Assembly (NCBI GenBank): GCA_002297965.1
Contig: DBLF01000116.1
Coordinates: 1 to 10,303 of the forward strand
Direction of reading: 5' to 3'
Origin: Candidatus Segatella papionis
GTDB lineage: Bacteria > Bacteroidota > Bacteroidia > Bacteroidales > Bacteroidaceae
DNA length: 10,303 bases
Shown here: positions 1-7,152 of the stretch, in pieces
Position numbering within the stretch: position 1 is the stretch's first letter
How the letters are laid out: each line of letters begins with the position of its first letter
The notes under the pieces: generated by a model
What the model saw: only the letters and a program-made list of their open reading frames with translations
What the model was told of the DNA's origin: nothing
Database searches by the model: none
Position numbers and translations under genes: made by a program

Positions 1-71
1 AACAAAGAAGCGACTTTCAAAAGCAAGGTTCGCTTCATAGAACCATGACTTGTTCTGTAGAACCAAGGAAT

Positions 72-122
72 TTTGTAATTATATTGTAGTATTCTTTATC
101 TTCTTTTTCAATTTCTTGTAAT
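72..122 (+). promoter_or_regulatory. Candidate PhoB-like direct repeats upstream of the phosphatase operon
   Basis: TTGTAA at 73-78 and TTGTAG at 84-89 are spaced exactly 11 bases apart, the period of tandem half-sites bound by PhoB-type response regulators. A further TTGTAA lies at 116-121, 32 bases after the second copy, about three helical turns on. The -7 element downstream has no TTTG at the normal distance, as expected for an activator-dependent promoter. The region is very AT-rich, so chance similarity is a real possibility. The link to phosphate control rests on the phosphatase encoded downstream and is inference. Confidence 0.25.
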
Positions 123-143
123 ATCTTTGACACAAAAGCCCCG

Positions 144-151
144 TACCTTTG
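144..151 (+). promoter_or_regulatory. Bacteroidetes -7 element of the phosphatase/TonB receptor operon
   Basis: TACCTTTG, followed by CA, matches the Bacteroidetes -7 consensus TAnnTTTG and the TAnnTTTGCA form seen at the other three promoters in this window. Transcription would begin near 158-160, giving a leader of about 70 A-rich bases before the ATG at 229. The -33 side is poor: the nearest TTG (116-118) is 25 bases upstream instead of about 19-20. A second -7-like sequence, TATCTTTG at 122-129, also lacks a -33 partner. Confidence 0.6.
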
Positions 152-228
152 CACCCGAAAAAGAAACGTGTATTGAGAAAATCATAAGAAATCGAAATTA
201 GAAAAACAAAAAATAGAGAAGATAAAGA

Positions 229-1281
229 ATGGAAAAGAAGATTTTCAAATCTTTGTTTGCGGCTTCACTCTTGTTGATGCTTTCTGCAAACAGCCAAGTG
301 ATGAATGCTCAGCAGGCATCCCAGAATTCAAGTTTCGCTGCTCAGGATAACGCAGCACAGGTTAGTCTCGTGCAACCTACCCAACTCACCCCTCGCCAGT
401 ATGCCAGTCGTAGCACTTGGAAATCTTTGAAGGGCGAGATTACGCTCTATATGACCAACGACATGGGGCGCAATGGCTATTACGACCAGAAACCTATCGC
501 CGAACTGATGGGCGAAATGGCGGGCGTGGTTGACCCGGAGTGTGTGTTCGCCGTGGGCGACATCCATCATTTCAATGGCATTGCCTCCCTGCAAGACCCA
601 CTTTGGCAGACCAACTTCGAGTGGATTTACTCTCATCCCGACTTGATGATAGACTGGTTCCCGGTTTGCGGAAACCATGAGTATCGTGGCAACACCCAGG
701 CTTTTCTGGATTATGGCAAGGTAAGCCGCCGATGGATGATGCCAGCCAAATACTACACCAAGGTGTTCGACCACAAGGGCACTACCGTAAGGGTGGTTTG
801 TCTCGACACCACACCGCTCATCGACTCTTATCGCAAGGCCTCCGATACTTATCCTGATGCCTGCAAGGAAGACATGCAGGCGCAGCTCTCTTGGCTCGAC
901 AACACGCTGAAGAATGCCAAGGAAGACTGGGTCATCGTCTTGGGACATCATCCTATCTATGCTTATACCGAGAAAAAGGAGAGTGAGCGTCTCGACATGC
1001 AGAAGCGTTTGCTTCCTATTCTCCATAGATATAATAATGTGGCGATTTATGCCTGTGGACACATTCATAGCTTCCAGCACATCCAGAAGAAAGGCGACCC
1101 TATCGACTATGTGGTCAACTCTTCCTCTTCCTTGGCTCGCCCTGTGCAACCTATCGAAGGAACCGTATTCTGTAGCCCAGCCGATGGATACTCGGTGTTT
1201 ACGGTAGATAAGAAGCAATTGAGGATGTCGATGATAGACAAGGATGGAAATATCATCCATACGATTACGAAGAACAAGTAA
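229..1281 (+). CDS. Exported acid phosphatase, TRAP/purple-acid-phosphatase-like metallophosphoesterase
   Basis: This is a 350-residue binuclear-metal phosphoesterase predicted to hydrolyse phosphate monoesters outside the cytoplasm. Residues 1-27 form a signal peptide (Lys-rich start, core LFAASLLLMLSA, likely cut after MNA). The metallophosphoesterase motifs appear in order: NDMG with D78, GDIHH with D111, GNHE with N149 and H150, GHHP with H240, and CGHIH with H278 and H280. The segment at 164-176 (K..RRWMMP..YY) resembles the matching part of animal tartrate-resistant acid phosphatase (ACP5), and the length fits that family. H114 stands where the iron-binding tyrosine of purple acid phosphatases should be, so the protein may not be purple or may use other metals. 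It is the first gene of a probable three-gene operon with a TonB receptor and a lipoprotein. The fold and reaction class are secure; the natural substrate is unknown. Confidence 0.9.
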   Translation: MEKKIFKSLFAASLLLMLSANSQVMNAQQASQNSSFAAQDNAAQVSLVQPTQLTPRQYASRSTWKSLKGEITLYMTNDMGRNGYYDQKPIAELMGEMAGVVDPECVFAVGDIHHFNGIASLQDPLWQTNFEWIYSHPDLMIDWFPVCGNHEYRGNTQAFLDYGKVSRRWMMPAKYYTKVFDHKGTTVRVVCLDTTPLIDSYRKASDTYPDACKEDMQAQLSWLDNTLKNAKEDWVIVLGHHPIYAYTEKKESERLDMQKRLLPILHRYNNVAIYACGHIHSFQHIQKKGDPIDYVVNSSSSLARPVQPIEGTVFCSPADGYSVFTVDKKQLRMSMIDKDGNIIHTITKNK

Positions 1282-1284
1282 ATC

Positions 1285-1301
1285 GGGAATAGTAAATTCC
1301 C
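1285..1301 (+). other. Small hairpin between phosphatase and TonB receptor genes
   Basis: GGGAAT (1285-1290) and ATTCCC (1296-1301) form a perfect 6-bp stem with loop AGTAA in the 40-base gap between two co-directional genes. There is no T-run after it, so it is not a classical terminator. It could be an RNA-processing or stability element that sets different levels of the two products, or chance. Confidence 0.35.
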
Positions 1302-1321
1302 CCTGACAGCACAAAATAGAG

Positions 1322-4150
1322 ATGAAAAGGTTTTTAATCAGTGCGGCTCTTCTAGCCGCAACGACCTCTGCCATCCAAGCCCATACGCTCGATGGCATCG
1401 TCAAGGATAATAAGACGGGCGAACCGCTCATCGGAACCGTGATCCGAGTGAAGGAACTGCCCAACGTGAGTACCACGACTGGTCTCGATGGTACTTTCAC
1501 CCTGCACGAGTTGCCCGACAAGGGCAAGTTTACCATCATCGTCACTTACATGTCTTACAAGACCAAGGAGATGGTGGTGGATGTGGCTAAGGATTACTCC
1601 AAGGACTCGAAAGATGGAAAAGACGGACAGTTGACCATAGCCATGGACGAGGACACCAAGCAGCTCGGCGAGGTGGTGGTGACAGGTCATCGTGAGTATC
1701 GCTCCGACCGCAGTGCCGTGGAGACGGTGAAGAATGCCGGCAACGTGCTCAACGTGATGAGTCAGCAGAGCATCCAACTCTCTCCTGATGTCAACGTGGC
1801 GAGCGTCTTGCAGCGTGTTTCTGGTGTTACGATGGAACGAGATGCTTCGGGCGAAGCTTCCTACGCCATCCTCCGAGGCATGGACAAGCGATACAATTAC
1901 ACCCTCGTGAACGGTGTGAAGATTCCGAGTCCAGACGACAAGAACCGCTACATTCCGCTCAATCTCTTCCCTTCCGACTTGATGGATCGCCTCGTGGTGT
2001 CGAAGTCTCTGACCGCCGACATGGAGGGCGATGCGGCAGGTGGAGTGGTGGATATGGTGATGAAGGATGCACCTTCCCGTTTCCAACTTCAGGCGAATGC
2101 CGCCGTGGGAGCGAGCGATTATTTCTGGAAAGACGGCAGGGATTATCTCACCTCCAACCGCAGCGACTACACCCACCAGTCACCTTACGAGGCTTATGGT
2201 CCAAACTATAAGGCTGGGATGAACGACTTCAAGAAGGGTCCTACCCAAATCAAGAGCCATTCCAATCCTGCCCCTAACTTTATCGGTGGTCTCTCCATCG
2301 GCAACCGTTTTTGGAAAGATCGTTTGGGTGTGATGCTCGCTGGTAGCATCCAGAATACTTTCCGTGGCACCGAGCGAACTTACAACTCCGTGAAGATGGC
2401 TTCGGGCGAACAGGCGATGTATATTTCCAATTTGCACAAGCGTTACTATAGCATTCACGACTTGACTGCAGGTGCCCATGCCAAGATAGACTTGACTTTG
2501 GGCAATCATCTGATGCCTGGTGCCCATAAGTTGGAGTGGTACAATATGTTTGTACGCACCAATTCGAAGAGCGTGCGCTACAACCAGGGCATCAGCACCG
2601 AATACATTGGCGCCGACTCTTACACCCAGGACGACGAGACTCGTTCAACTTCTCTGACTCAGAGTATCTTTGCCACCAACTTGAAGGGTACGCACCATCT
2701 CACCAAGGACTTCGTGGTAGATTGGTCGGGCATCTTCTCGCAGGCCAAGGAGGAAGACCCAGACAGAACGTACATTACGTTGACCAATACCGTGGAGTCA
2801 GACATTGACGGTTCGATTTGGGACTCCAACAAGAAAATCCAGAAGACGCTCCCTAAGAGTGCAGAGCGACGCTATCAGCACAACAAGGACACCGACTGGG
2901 CGGGTTACATCAACCTCTCTTACGACACCCATTTCGGCGATGGCGTGGATGCTCTCTGGAAGGCGGGCGCACAGTATCGCCGCAAGGAACGCAGCAACCG
3001 ATATTACTCTTATGTCTTCAATCCTGCCAACATCTCGCAGCAGTTGGATGGCAATGGTTTCGAGCAGTTTGGCAGCATCGACTGGGTTTGCAAGACTCCA
3101 TACTCACAGGCTTCCCAACTCAACTACGACTCGAAGGAACACATCGGCGGTGCTTACGCCATGGTTACCGTGAAGTCTGGTTTGGGTGAGTTGAACGCAG
3201 GTTTCCGTGCCGAGCACACCAACCAAATCTACACCATGCTCCAGCACTTCCGCAACATGGGGCAGGTGGGCGAGCAGAGCTATTGGGACTATCTGCCATC
3301 GGCATCCATCAAATGGACACCAACAAAGAAGATGAACGTGCGTCTCTCTTACTATCGTTCCATCAACCGTCCGGGTTTCTACGAGATTGTGCCTTATCAG
3401 ATTCAGGGCGAGGAGTATCAGGAGAAGGGTAATCCTAACTTGAAACGTGCCCGCATCGATAACCTCGACCTGCGTTGGGAGTGGTTCCCTTCTGCCACCG
3501 AACAGGTGTTGGCTGGCGTGTTCTACAAGTATTTGAAGGACCCTATCGAGCAAGTCTTCGTTGCTTCGGATGGCAAGATTGGCGCAGGTACCGATGCTTA
3601 CTACATGCCGGATAACCTCGGTAACGCCAAGAACATGGGTTTCGAGATTGATGTCATCAAGTACATCCGCCACTTCGGATTGAAGGCGAACTATACTTAC
3701 ACCCACTCCGAAATCACTACCTCGAAGCGTGAGTATCAGGAGGGCAGCGCCGAGTATAAGACGGGTGTCACACAGACTCGTCCTTTGGTAAACCAAGCTC
3801 CTCACACCGCCAACCTTTCCTTCCTCTACAAGGACACAAACCATGGTTGGAACGCACAGCTTGCTGCTTCCTATACCGGAACCAAGCTTGCCCTGGTTTC
3901 TCCTTTCAAGGATGCCGACCAGTGGGACAAGGCGATGTTCGGTCTCGACCTCAGCGCCGAGAAGCAATTCAAGAACGGCTTCTCTGTCTTCTTGAAGGCG
4001 AACAACTTGCTTGATGCTAAGCGTGAGCGTTACCTCAAGACGGTGAACAAGAGCAACCTCGAATATGAGGGACAGAAGAGCGATAAAACCATCGTCGGCA
4101 CTTACCAATATGGCAGAACTTTCCTCTTGGGAGTGAGATATAAATTATAA
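1322..4150 (+). CDS. TonB-dependent outer-membrane receptor with carboxypeptidase-regulatory-like N-domain
   Basis: This 942-residue outer-membrane transporter imports a ligand using energy passed through TonB/ExbBD. Residues 1-20 are a signal peptide (cut after AIQA). Residues 21-110 are a CarboxypepD_reg-like beta-sandwich (start LDGIVKDNKTGEPLIG), common in Bacteroidetes receptors. LGEVVVTG at 115-122 marks the junction to the plug, about 130-250, which contains ILRGMDKRYN, LVNGVKIPSPDD and the GDAAGGVVDM segment. The rest is a 22-strand-type barrel, ending with the NNLLDA turn and a final strand closing in YKL. The plug wording (RGMDKRYN..LVNG..IPSP) resembles the receptor group typified by Xanthomonas/Caulobacter TonB receptors rather than SusC, and no SusD gene follows. 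It sits 40 bases after a phosphatase gene and 52 before a beta-helix lipoprotein gene, suggesting import of a phosphatase product or phosphorylated ligand (inference). The family is certain; the ligand is unknown. Confidence 0.93.
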   Translation: MKRFLISAALLAATTSAIQAHTLDGIVKDNKTGEPLIGTVIRVKELPNVSTTTGLDGTFTLHELPDKGKFTIIVTYMSYKTKEMVVDVAKDYSKDSKDGKDGQLTIAMDEDTKQLGEVVVTGHREYRSDRSAVETVKNAGNVLNVMSQQSIQLSPDVNVASVLQRVSGVTMERDASGEASYAILRGMDKRYNYTLVNGVKIPSPDDKNRYIPLNLFPSDLMDRLVVSKSLTADMEGDAAGGVVDMVMKDAPSRFQLQANAAVGASDYFWKDGRDYLTSNRSDYTHQSPYEAYGPNYKAGMNDFKKGPTQIKSHSNPAPNFIGGLSIGNRFWKDRLGVMLAGSIQNTFRGTERTYNSVKMASGEQAMYISNLHKRYYSIHDLTAGAHAKIDLTLGNHLMPGAHKLEWYNMFVRTNSKSVRYNQGISTEYIGADSYTQDDETRSTSLTQSIFATNLKGTHHLTKDFVVDWSGIFSQAKEEDPDRTYITLTNTVESDIDGSIWDSNKKIQKTLPKSAERRYQHNKDTDWAGYINLSYDTHFGDGVDALWKAGAQYRRKERSNRYYSYVFNPANISQQLDGNGFEQFGSIDWVCKTPYSQASQLNYDSKEHIGGAYAMVTVKSGLGELNAGFRAEHTNQIYTMLQHFRNMGQVGEQSYWDYLPSASIKWTPTKKMNVRLSYYRSINRPGFYEIVPYQIQGEEYQEKGNPNLKRARIDNLDLRWEWFPSATEQVLAGVFYKYLKDPIEQVFVASDGKIGAGTDAYYMPDNLGNAKNMGFEIDVIKYIRHFGLKANYTYTHSEITTSKREYQEGSAEYKTGVTQTRPLVNQAPHTANLSFLYKDTNHGWNAQLAASYTGTKLALVSPFKDADQWDKAMFGLDLSAEKQFKNGFSVFLKANNLLDAKRERYLKTVNKSNLEYEGQKSDKTIVGTYQYGRTFLLGVRYKL

Positions 4151-4202
4151 ATAATAATGTACAAATAGGTTAGCATCTTTAACATAGATATAGATAAGGA
4201 TA

Positions 4203-5594
4203 ATGAAAAAGATCAATACTTTAGCTTGCATGCTGCTGATGGCAGCTGCGACAACTGTCTTCTGCACTTCTTGTGAGAACGACAATATCAATCCATACGA
4301 TTACGTAAACAATGGCGGCAATGGCAATGAGAACCAAGGTTCCAAGGATGTCATCAAGACCAATGTCGCCGAATATCCTGTAGGCTCCGTGGTTTGGACC
4401 AAGGACACCACCCTCAGCGAGAGCGTGGAGATTCCTGTGGGTACTTCGCTCTACATCGAGCCGGGCGTTACCGTCACTTGCAAGTCGGAGGTGCAGGTGC
4501 CTGTCGAAATCGTCGTGCTCGGCAATCTCTATTGCTTGGGAACAGCTCAGAAGCCAGTCACTTTCACTTCCGATACCAAGAAACCTGAGGACTGGGGCGG
4601 CATCATCTGCGGCTTTGAGTCAGAGGAGGTGGTGCTCAATCACGTGGATATTGCTTATGGTGGAGCCACTCCTACGGAAAGTTCCCTTTCATACCAACAT
4701 AGGCTCTTCAAACCAGGCAAGATAGATGGCGGCGTTCCTGCCTTCCACTTCTGCAATGTGAACGGTAAGTTTGTGATGGCTAATAGCTTCTTCCACGACA
4801 ATTACAACGACCAGACTTACTTCACGGGCGGTAATGGTGTCATCATCAACAACATCTTTGCCGATAGCGGTAACGCTGCCGATGGTGGCGAGGCCATCAA
4901 TGTGAAGGCAGGTTGCAAGCTCGATGTAGCCAACAACGTCATCTATAATGCTTGCACCAATGCCTTCAAGCTCTCTAACGCCGGCAACAGCGAGGTGATT
5001 CCTTTGACCGAGATGGCCGCCTACAACAATACCATCGTCAACTGCGGTTGGCGTCGCTCAAAGAACAAAAAGGGCGGTAGCGTATGGGTGGAGAAGGCTG
5101 CCAAGCCAGTCTTCGTCAACAACCTCATCTACGACTCACGCTATGGTTTGAAACAACCTAAGCAGGATGGTGCCGACATGGAGCATAGCCGTCTCACGCC
5201 AAACTATTACTTTGCTTCCACCGAGACGGGCGTGGAGCAGATGGCGAAGGGCGCATCGCTCGGCATTTGGTTTGATTCCGACATCAAGAGCACGGTGGCA
5301 GGTCAGCTCAATCCTCTCTTCAAGAGTTTCAAGCAGAGCGACAAGATGAACGTGAATTGCGAGGTGGATGATGTGGCTCAGGGTGCTCCATTGGCATTCG
5401 ACAAGACTTGGAACTTCGATTTTCAGGAAGGCAGCCCTGCATTATCTGGTGGCGTTACCGATTTCGCTCGCCTCTTCCCTAACGGTCTTCCGTTCTTCGG
5501 CATGAAGAAGGTGAACTTCCTCGACACCCAGAACGACCAGAACTATTACTTCGCCGCTCCATTGCCAAGCGCAAGATTCGGAGCGTGGATGTAG
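4203..5594 (+). CDS. Lipoprotein with right-handed beta-helix, partner of the TonB receptor
   Basis: This 463-residue protein is probably a surface or periplasmic lipoprotein. Its lipoprotein signal has a Lys start, a hydrophobic core and acceptor Cys24 in FCTSC; acidic residues follow (END), as in many exported Bacteroidetes lipoproteins. A Gly/Asn-rich linker spans about 34-48. From about 60 the chain looks like a parallel beta-helix: LYIEPGVTV, then LGNLYCLGTAQKPVTFTS and WGGI, followed by an asparagine ladder (INNIFADS near 215, ANNVIYNA near 243, YNNTIVNC near 274, VNNLIYDS near 305) at 28-31-residue steps. No catalytic residues of a known polysaccharide lyase or hydrolase are evident, so a binding role is more likely than an enzymatic one. 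It lies 52 bases after the TonB receptor, in the place a SusD-like protein often takes. The fold is well supported; the function is inference. Confidence 0.85.
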   Translation: MKKINTLACMLLMAAATTVFCTSCENDNINPYDYVNNGGNGNENQGSKDVIKTNVAEYPVGSVVWTKDTTLSESVEIPVGTSLYIEPGVTVTCKSEVQVPVEIVVLGNLYCLGTAQKPVTFTSDTKKPEDWGGIICGFESEEVVLNHVDIAYGGATPTESSLSYQHRLFKPGKIDGGVPAFHFCNVNGKFVMANSFFHDNYNDQTYFTGGNGVIINNIFADSGNAADGGEAINVKAGCKLDVANNVIYNACTNAFKLSNAGNSEVIPLTEMAAYNNTIVNCGWRRSKNKKGGSVWVEKAAKPVFVNNLIYDSRYGLKQPKQDGADMEHSRLTPNYYFASTETGVEQMAKGASLGIWFDSDIKSTVAGQLNPLFKSFKQSDKMNVNCEVDDVAQGAPLAFDKTWNFDFQEGSPALSGGVTDFARLFPNGLPFFGMKKVNFLDTQNDQNYYFAAPLPSARFGAWM

Positions 5595-5617
5595 AATCTA
5601 ATAACGATAATAAATAA

Positions 5618-5669
5618 AAAAGGCATATTCGCTTTCTTGTCTTGTGACACAGAAGTGAATATGCCTTTT
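5618..5669. terminator. Bidirectional terminator between convergent operons
   Basis: Arms 5618-5634 and 5653-5669 match at 16 of 17 positions, with the remaining pair G-U, and the core is AAAAGGCATATTC/GAATATGCCTTTT. The A-run on one side and T-run on the other make it a factor-independent terminator in both directions, serving the lipoprotein gene ending at 5594 and the permease gene ending at 5682. The 18-base loop holds a small nested hairpin, TGTC (5638-5641) with GACA (5646-5649). Confidence 0.85.
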
Positions 5670-5681
5670 GCCTTTCTAATT

Positions 5682-6896
5682 TTATTCTTCTTTCTCTTCT
5701 TCCTCAACCTTGCTCTTTGGCAAAACGAGGTTCAAGATGACACCGATGACAGCCGACAGTCCGATGCCCGAGATGGCGAAGGAGCCTGAGGAGAGGACGG
5801 CACCGCCCAAGCCCATGGTCAGCATCACGGAGATGATGATGACATTGCGAGTATCGTTCATGTTCACCTTGTTTTGCATCAAGTTCTGTACACCCACGCT
5901 GGCGATGGTACCGAAGAGCAGGAGCATGATGCCACCCAATACCGCCTGAGGAATGCTCTGAAGCAAGGCACTGAGCTTGCCCACGATGGAGAAGCAAATC
6001 GCAGTGATGGCAGAGATGCGAATCACGGCAGGACTCGTCACCTTGGTAATCGACATAGCGCCTGTCACCTCTGAGTAAGTAGTCTCAGGAGGACCGCCGA
6101 GGAAGGCGGAGCAAAGACAAGCCACGCCATCGCCCAACATCGTGCGATGCAAGCCTGGGTCTTTCATGAAATCCTTCTTAGCCACGGCACTCACCACATA
6201 CACATCGCCGATATGTTCCAGCACTGGTGCAATCGCCACAGGCAACATATAGAGGAATGGTCCCCAAGAAAAGTGAGTGATGGTGTCGAAGGAGATAGGG
6301 CAGGAGAACCATGATGCCTTTGCCACTCCCGAGAAATCCACCTCGCCCATGCAGATGGCGATGATGTAGCCCACGACTACACCCGTAATGATAGGCACGA
6401 GCTTCATCAGTCCCTTGCAGAAGGTAAGCACCAAGATGGCGGTGATGAGCGACGAGAAGGCGAGAATCCAATTCGTCTTCGCCATATCGACGGCACTGCC
6501 CGAAAGGGAGAGACCGATGAGGATGATGGCTGGACCGATGACCACTGGCGGAAATAATCTGTCCAGGAGTTTCTTGCCCTGCCATTTCACCAAGGCGCTC
6601 ATCACGAAATAGACGAGCGACACACTGGTGAGTCCGGCGATGGTGCCTGGCAATCCCCACTGTTTGGTGGCGGCGATGATAGGGGCGATGAAGGCGAAGG
6701 AACTGCCCAGGAAGATAGGCACCTTGCCCTTGGTGATGAAATGAAAGAGGAAGGTTCCCACACCTGCGGTGAAGAGAGCCGTCGCTGGGTCGATGCCTAT
6801 CAAGAGAGGCACCAACACCGTTGCGCCGAAAGCCACGAAGAGGAATTGCACTCCCACGATGGTCTTCTTGGCGAGAGATAGTTGTTCTGTATCCAT
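5682..6896 (-). CDS. uraA: Uracil/xanthine permease of the nucleobase:cation symporter-2 family
   Basis: This 404-residue inner-membrane symporter, very likely for uracil, serves pyrimidine salvage. The chain is almost entirely hydrophobic, with about 14 membrane segments as in UraA, and ends in a charged tail (KSKVEEEEKEE). Family signatures are visible. LEHIGD puts E227 at the position of E. coli UraA E241. GGPPETTYSEVTG puts E276 at the position of E290. These two glutamates bind the nucleobase and couple protons in UraA. Length is close to the 429 residues of the E. coli protein. The start at 6896 fits the family N-terminus (SLAKKTIVGVQFLFVAFGATVLVP) and follows a good promoter at 6968-6999. 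It is transcribed alone, convergent to the lipoprotein gene and divergent from the AAA-ATPase gene. The family is secure; uracil rather than xanthine or another base is probable from the motif wording. Confidence 0.93.
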   Translation of the reverse strand: MDTEQLSLAKKTIVGVQFLFVAFGATVLVPLLIGIDPATALFTAGVGTFLFHFITKGKVPIFLGSSFAFIAPIIAATKQWGLPGTIAGLTSVSLVYFVMSALVKWQGKKLLDRLFPPVVIGPAIILIGLSLSGSAVDMAKTNWILAFSSLITAILVLTFCKGLMKLVPIITGVVVGYIIAICMGEVDFSGVAKASWFSCPISFDTITHFSWGPFLYMLPVAIAPVLEHIGDVYVVSAVAKKDFMKDPGLHRTMLGDGVACLCSAFLGGPPETTYSEVTGAMSITKVTSPAVIRISAITAICFSIVGKLSALLQSIPQAVLGGIMLLLFGTIASVGVQNLMQNKVNMNDTRNVIIISVMLTMGLGGAVLSSGSFAISGIGLSAVIGVILNLVLPKSKVEEEEKEE

Positions 6897-6901
6897 ATTG
6901 A

Positions 6902-6944
6902 TTGATTTAAATGATACTTGATAGTTTGATTTAGATGATACTTG
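6902..6944 (-). repeat. 19-base direct repeat in the uraA leader
   Basis: TTGATTTAAATGATACTTG (6902-6920) recurs as TTGATTTAGATGATACTTG (6926-6944), one mismatch in 19, with a period of 24 bases. A partial TTGATT follows at 6946-6951. Both copies lie inside the predicted uraA transcript leader, between the likely start of transcription (near 6961) and the ATG. In the mRNA they read as G-poor, AU-rich, mostly unstructured sequence with repeated AUCAA units. They could be a regulator or RNA-binding site, a translation-enhancing leader, or a simple tandem duplication. Confidence 0.8.
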
Positions 6945-6967
6945 TTTGATTCCACCTTATCTTTCTG

Positions 6968-6999
6968 CAAAATTACGACTAATATTTGGAATATGCAAA
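6968..6999 (-). promoter_or_regulatory. Promoter of uraA
   Basis: Read on the minus strand, TTTG (6999-6996), 20 bases, then TAATTTTG (6975-6968) followed by CA match the Bacteroidetes -33/-7 consensus with correct spacing. The predicted leader is about 65 bases and contains the direct repeat. Confidence 0.75.
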
Positions 7000-7007
7000 C
7001 ATTTGTA

Positions 7008-7022
7008 GCCAAAAACTTTGGC
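7008..7022. promoter_or_regulatory. Short palindrome in the divergent spacer, possible operator
   Basis: GCCAAA (7008-7013) and TTTGGC (7017-7022) are a perfect inverted repeat around AAC. It begins 8 bases upstream of the uraA -33 element and 45 bases upstream of the -33 element of the divergent gene, a reasonable place for a regulator of one or both promoters. It is short enough to occur by chance, and no regulator gene is nearby. Confidence 0.3.
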
Positions 7023-7067
7023 AGTCTAGGATAATGCATGAATTCGATTCTTTTTTCAACCTTTTCT

Positions 7068-7098
7068 TTTGCAGTTTCGAAAAAAATGATTAGCTTTG
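7068..7098 (+). promoter_or_regulatory. Promoter of the AAA-ATPase/nuclease gene
   Basis: TTTG (7068-7071), 19 bases, then TAGCTTTG (7091-7098) followed by CA is a full match to the Bacteroidetes consensus. An 8-base palindrome, TTTCGAAA (7075-7082), sits in the spacer. Transcription would start near 7105, downstream of the ATG at 7096; this rules out that ATG as the start and favours 7153. Confidence 0.75.
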
Positions 7099-7152
7099 CA
7101 GTGGCAATCAAGAATGATGGCTTACAATCGTAAAAATAAAAAAGGTAGAACA

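Noticed and set aside
7..36. Inverted repeat GAAGCGA (7-13) / TCGCTTC (30-36)
   Set aside because: Only 7 bp with a 16-base loop and no T-run; it may be the tail of something upstream but cannot be supported as a terminator.
38..65. Direct repeat TAGAACCA at 38-45 and 58-65
   Set aside because: Two 8-base copies in a short spacer; likely chance and not near the promoter element.
328..1545. 405-codon open frame on the minus strand across the phosphatase and start of the TonB receptor
   Set aside because: It lies antisense to two genes with clear family motifs, its translation has no recognisable domain, and it comes from the codon bias of the real genes.
3104..4108. 334-codon minus-strand frame inside the TonB receptor gene
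   Set aside because: Antisense shadow of the barrel-coding region; no motif, no promoter.
4196..4200. AAGGA before the lipoprotein start as a ribosome binding site
   Set aside because: Only two bases from the ATG, too close to act as a Shine-Dalgarno sequence, which this phylum seldom uses anyway.
7096..7152. Longer N-terminus for the AAA-ATPase/nuclease starting at 7096
   Set aside because: That ATG overlaps the -7 element and the extra 19 residues are not part of the family N-terminus; 7153 fits both.
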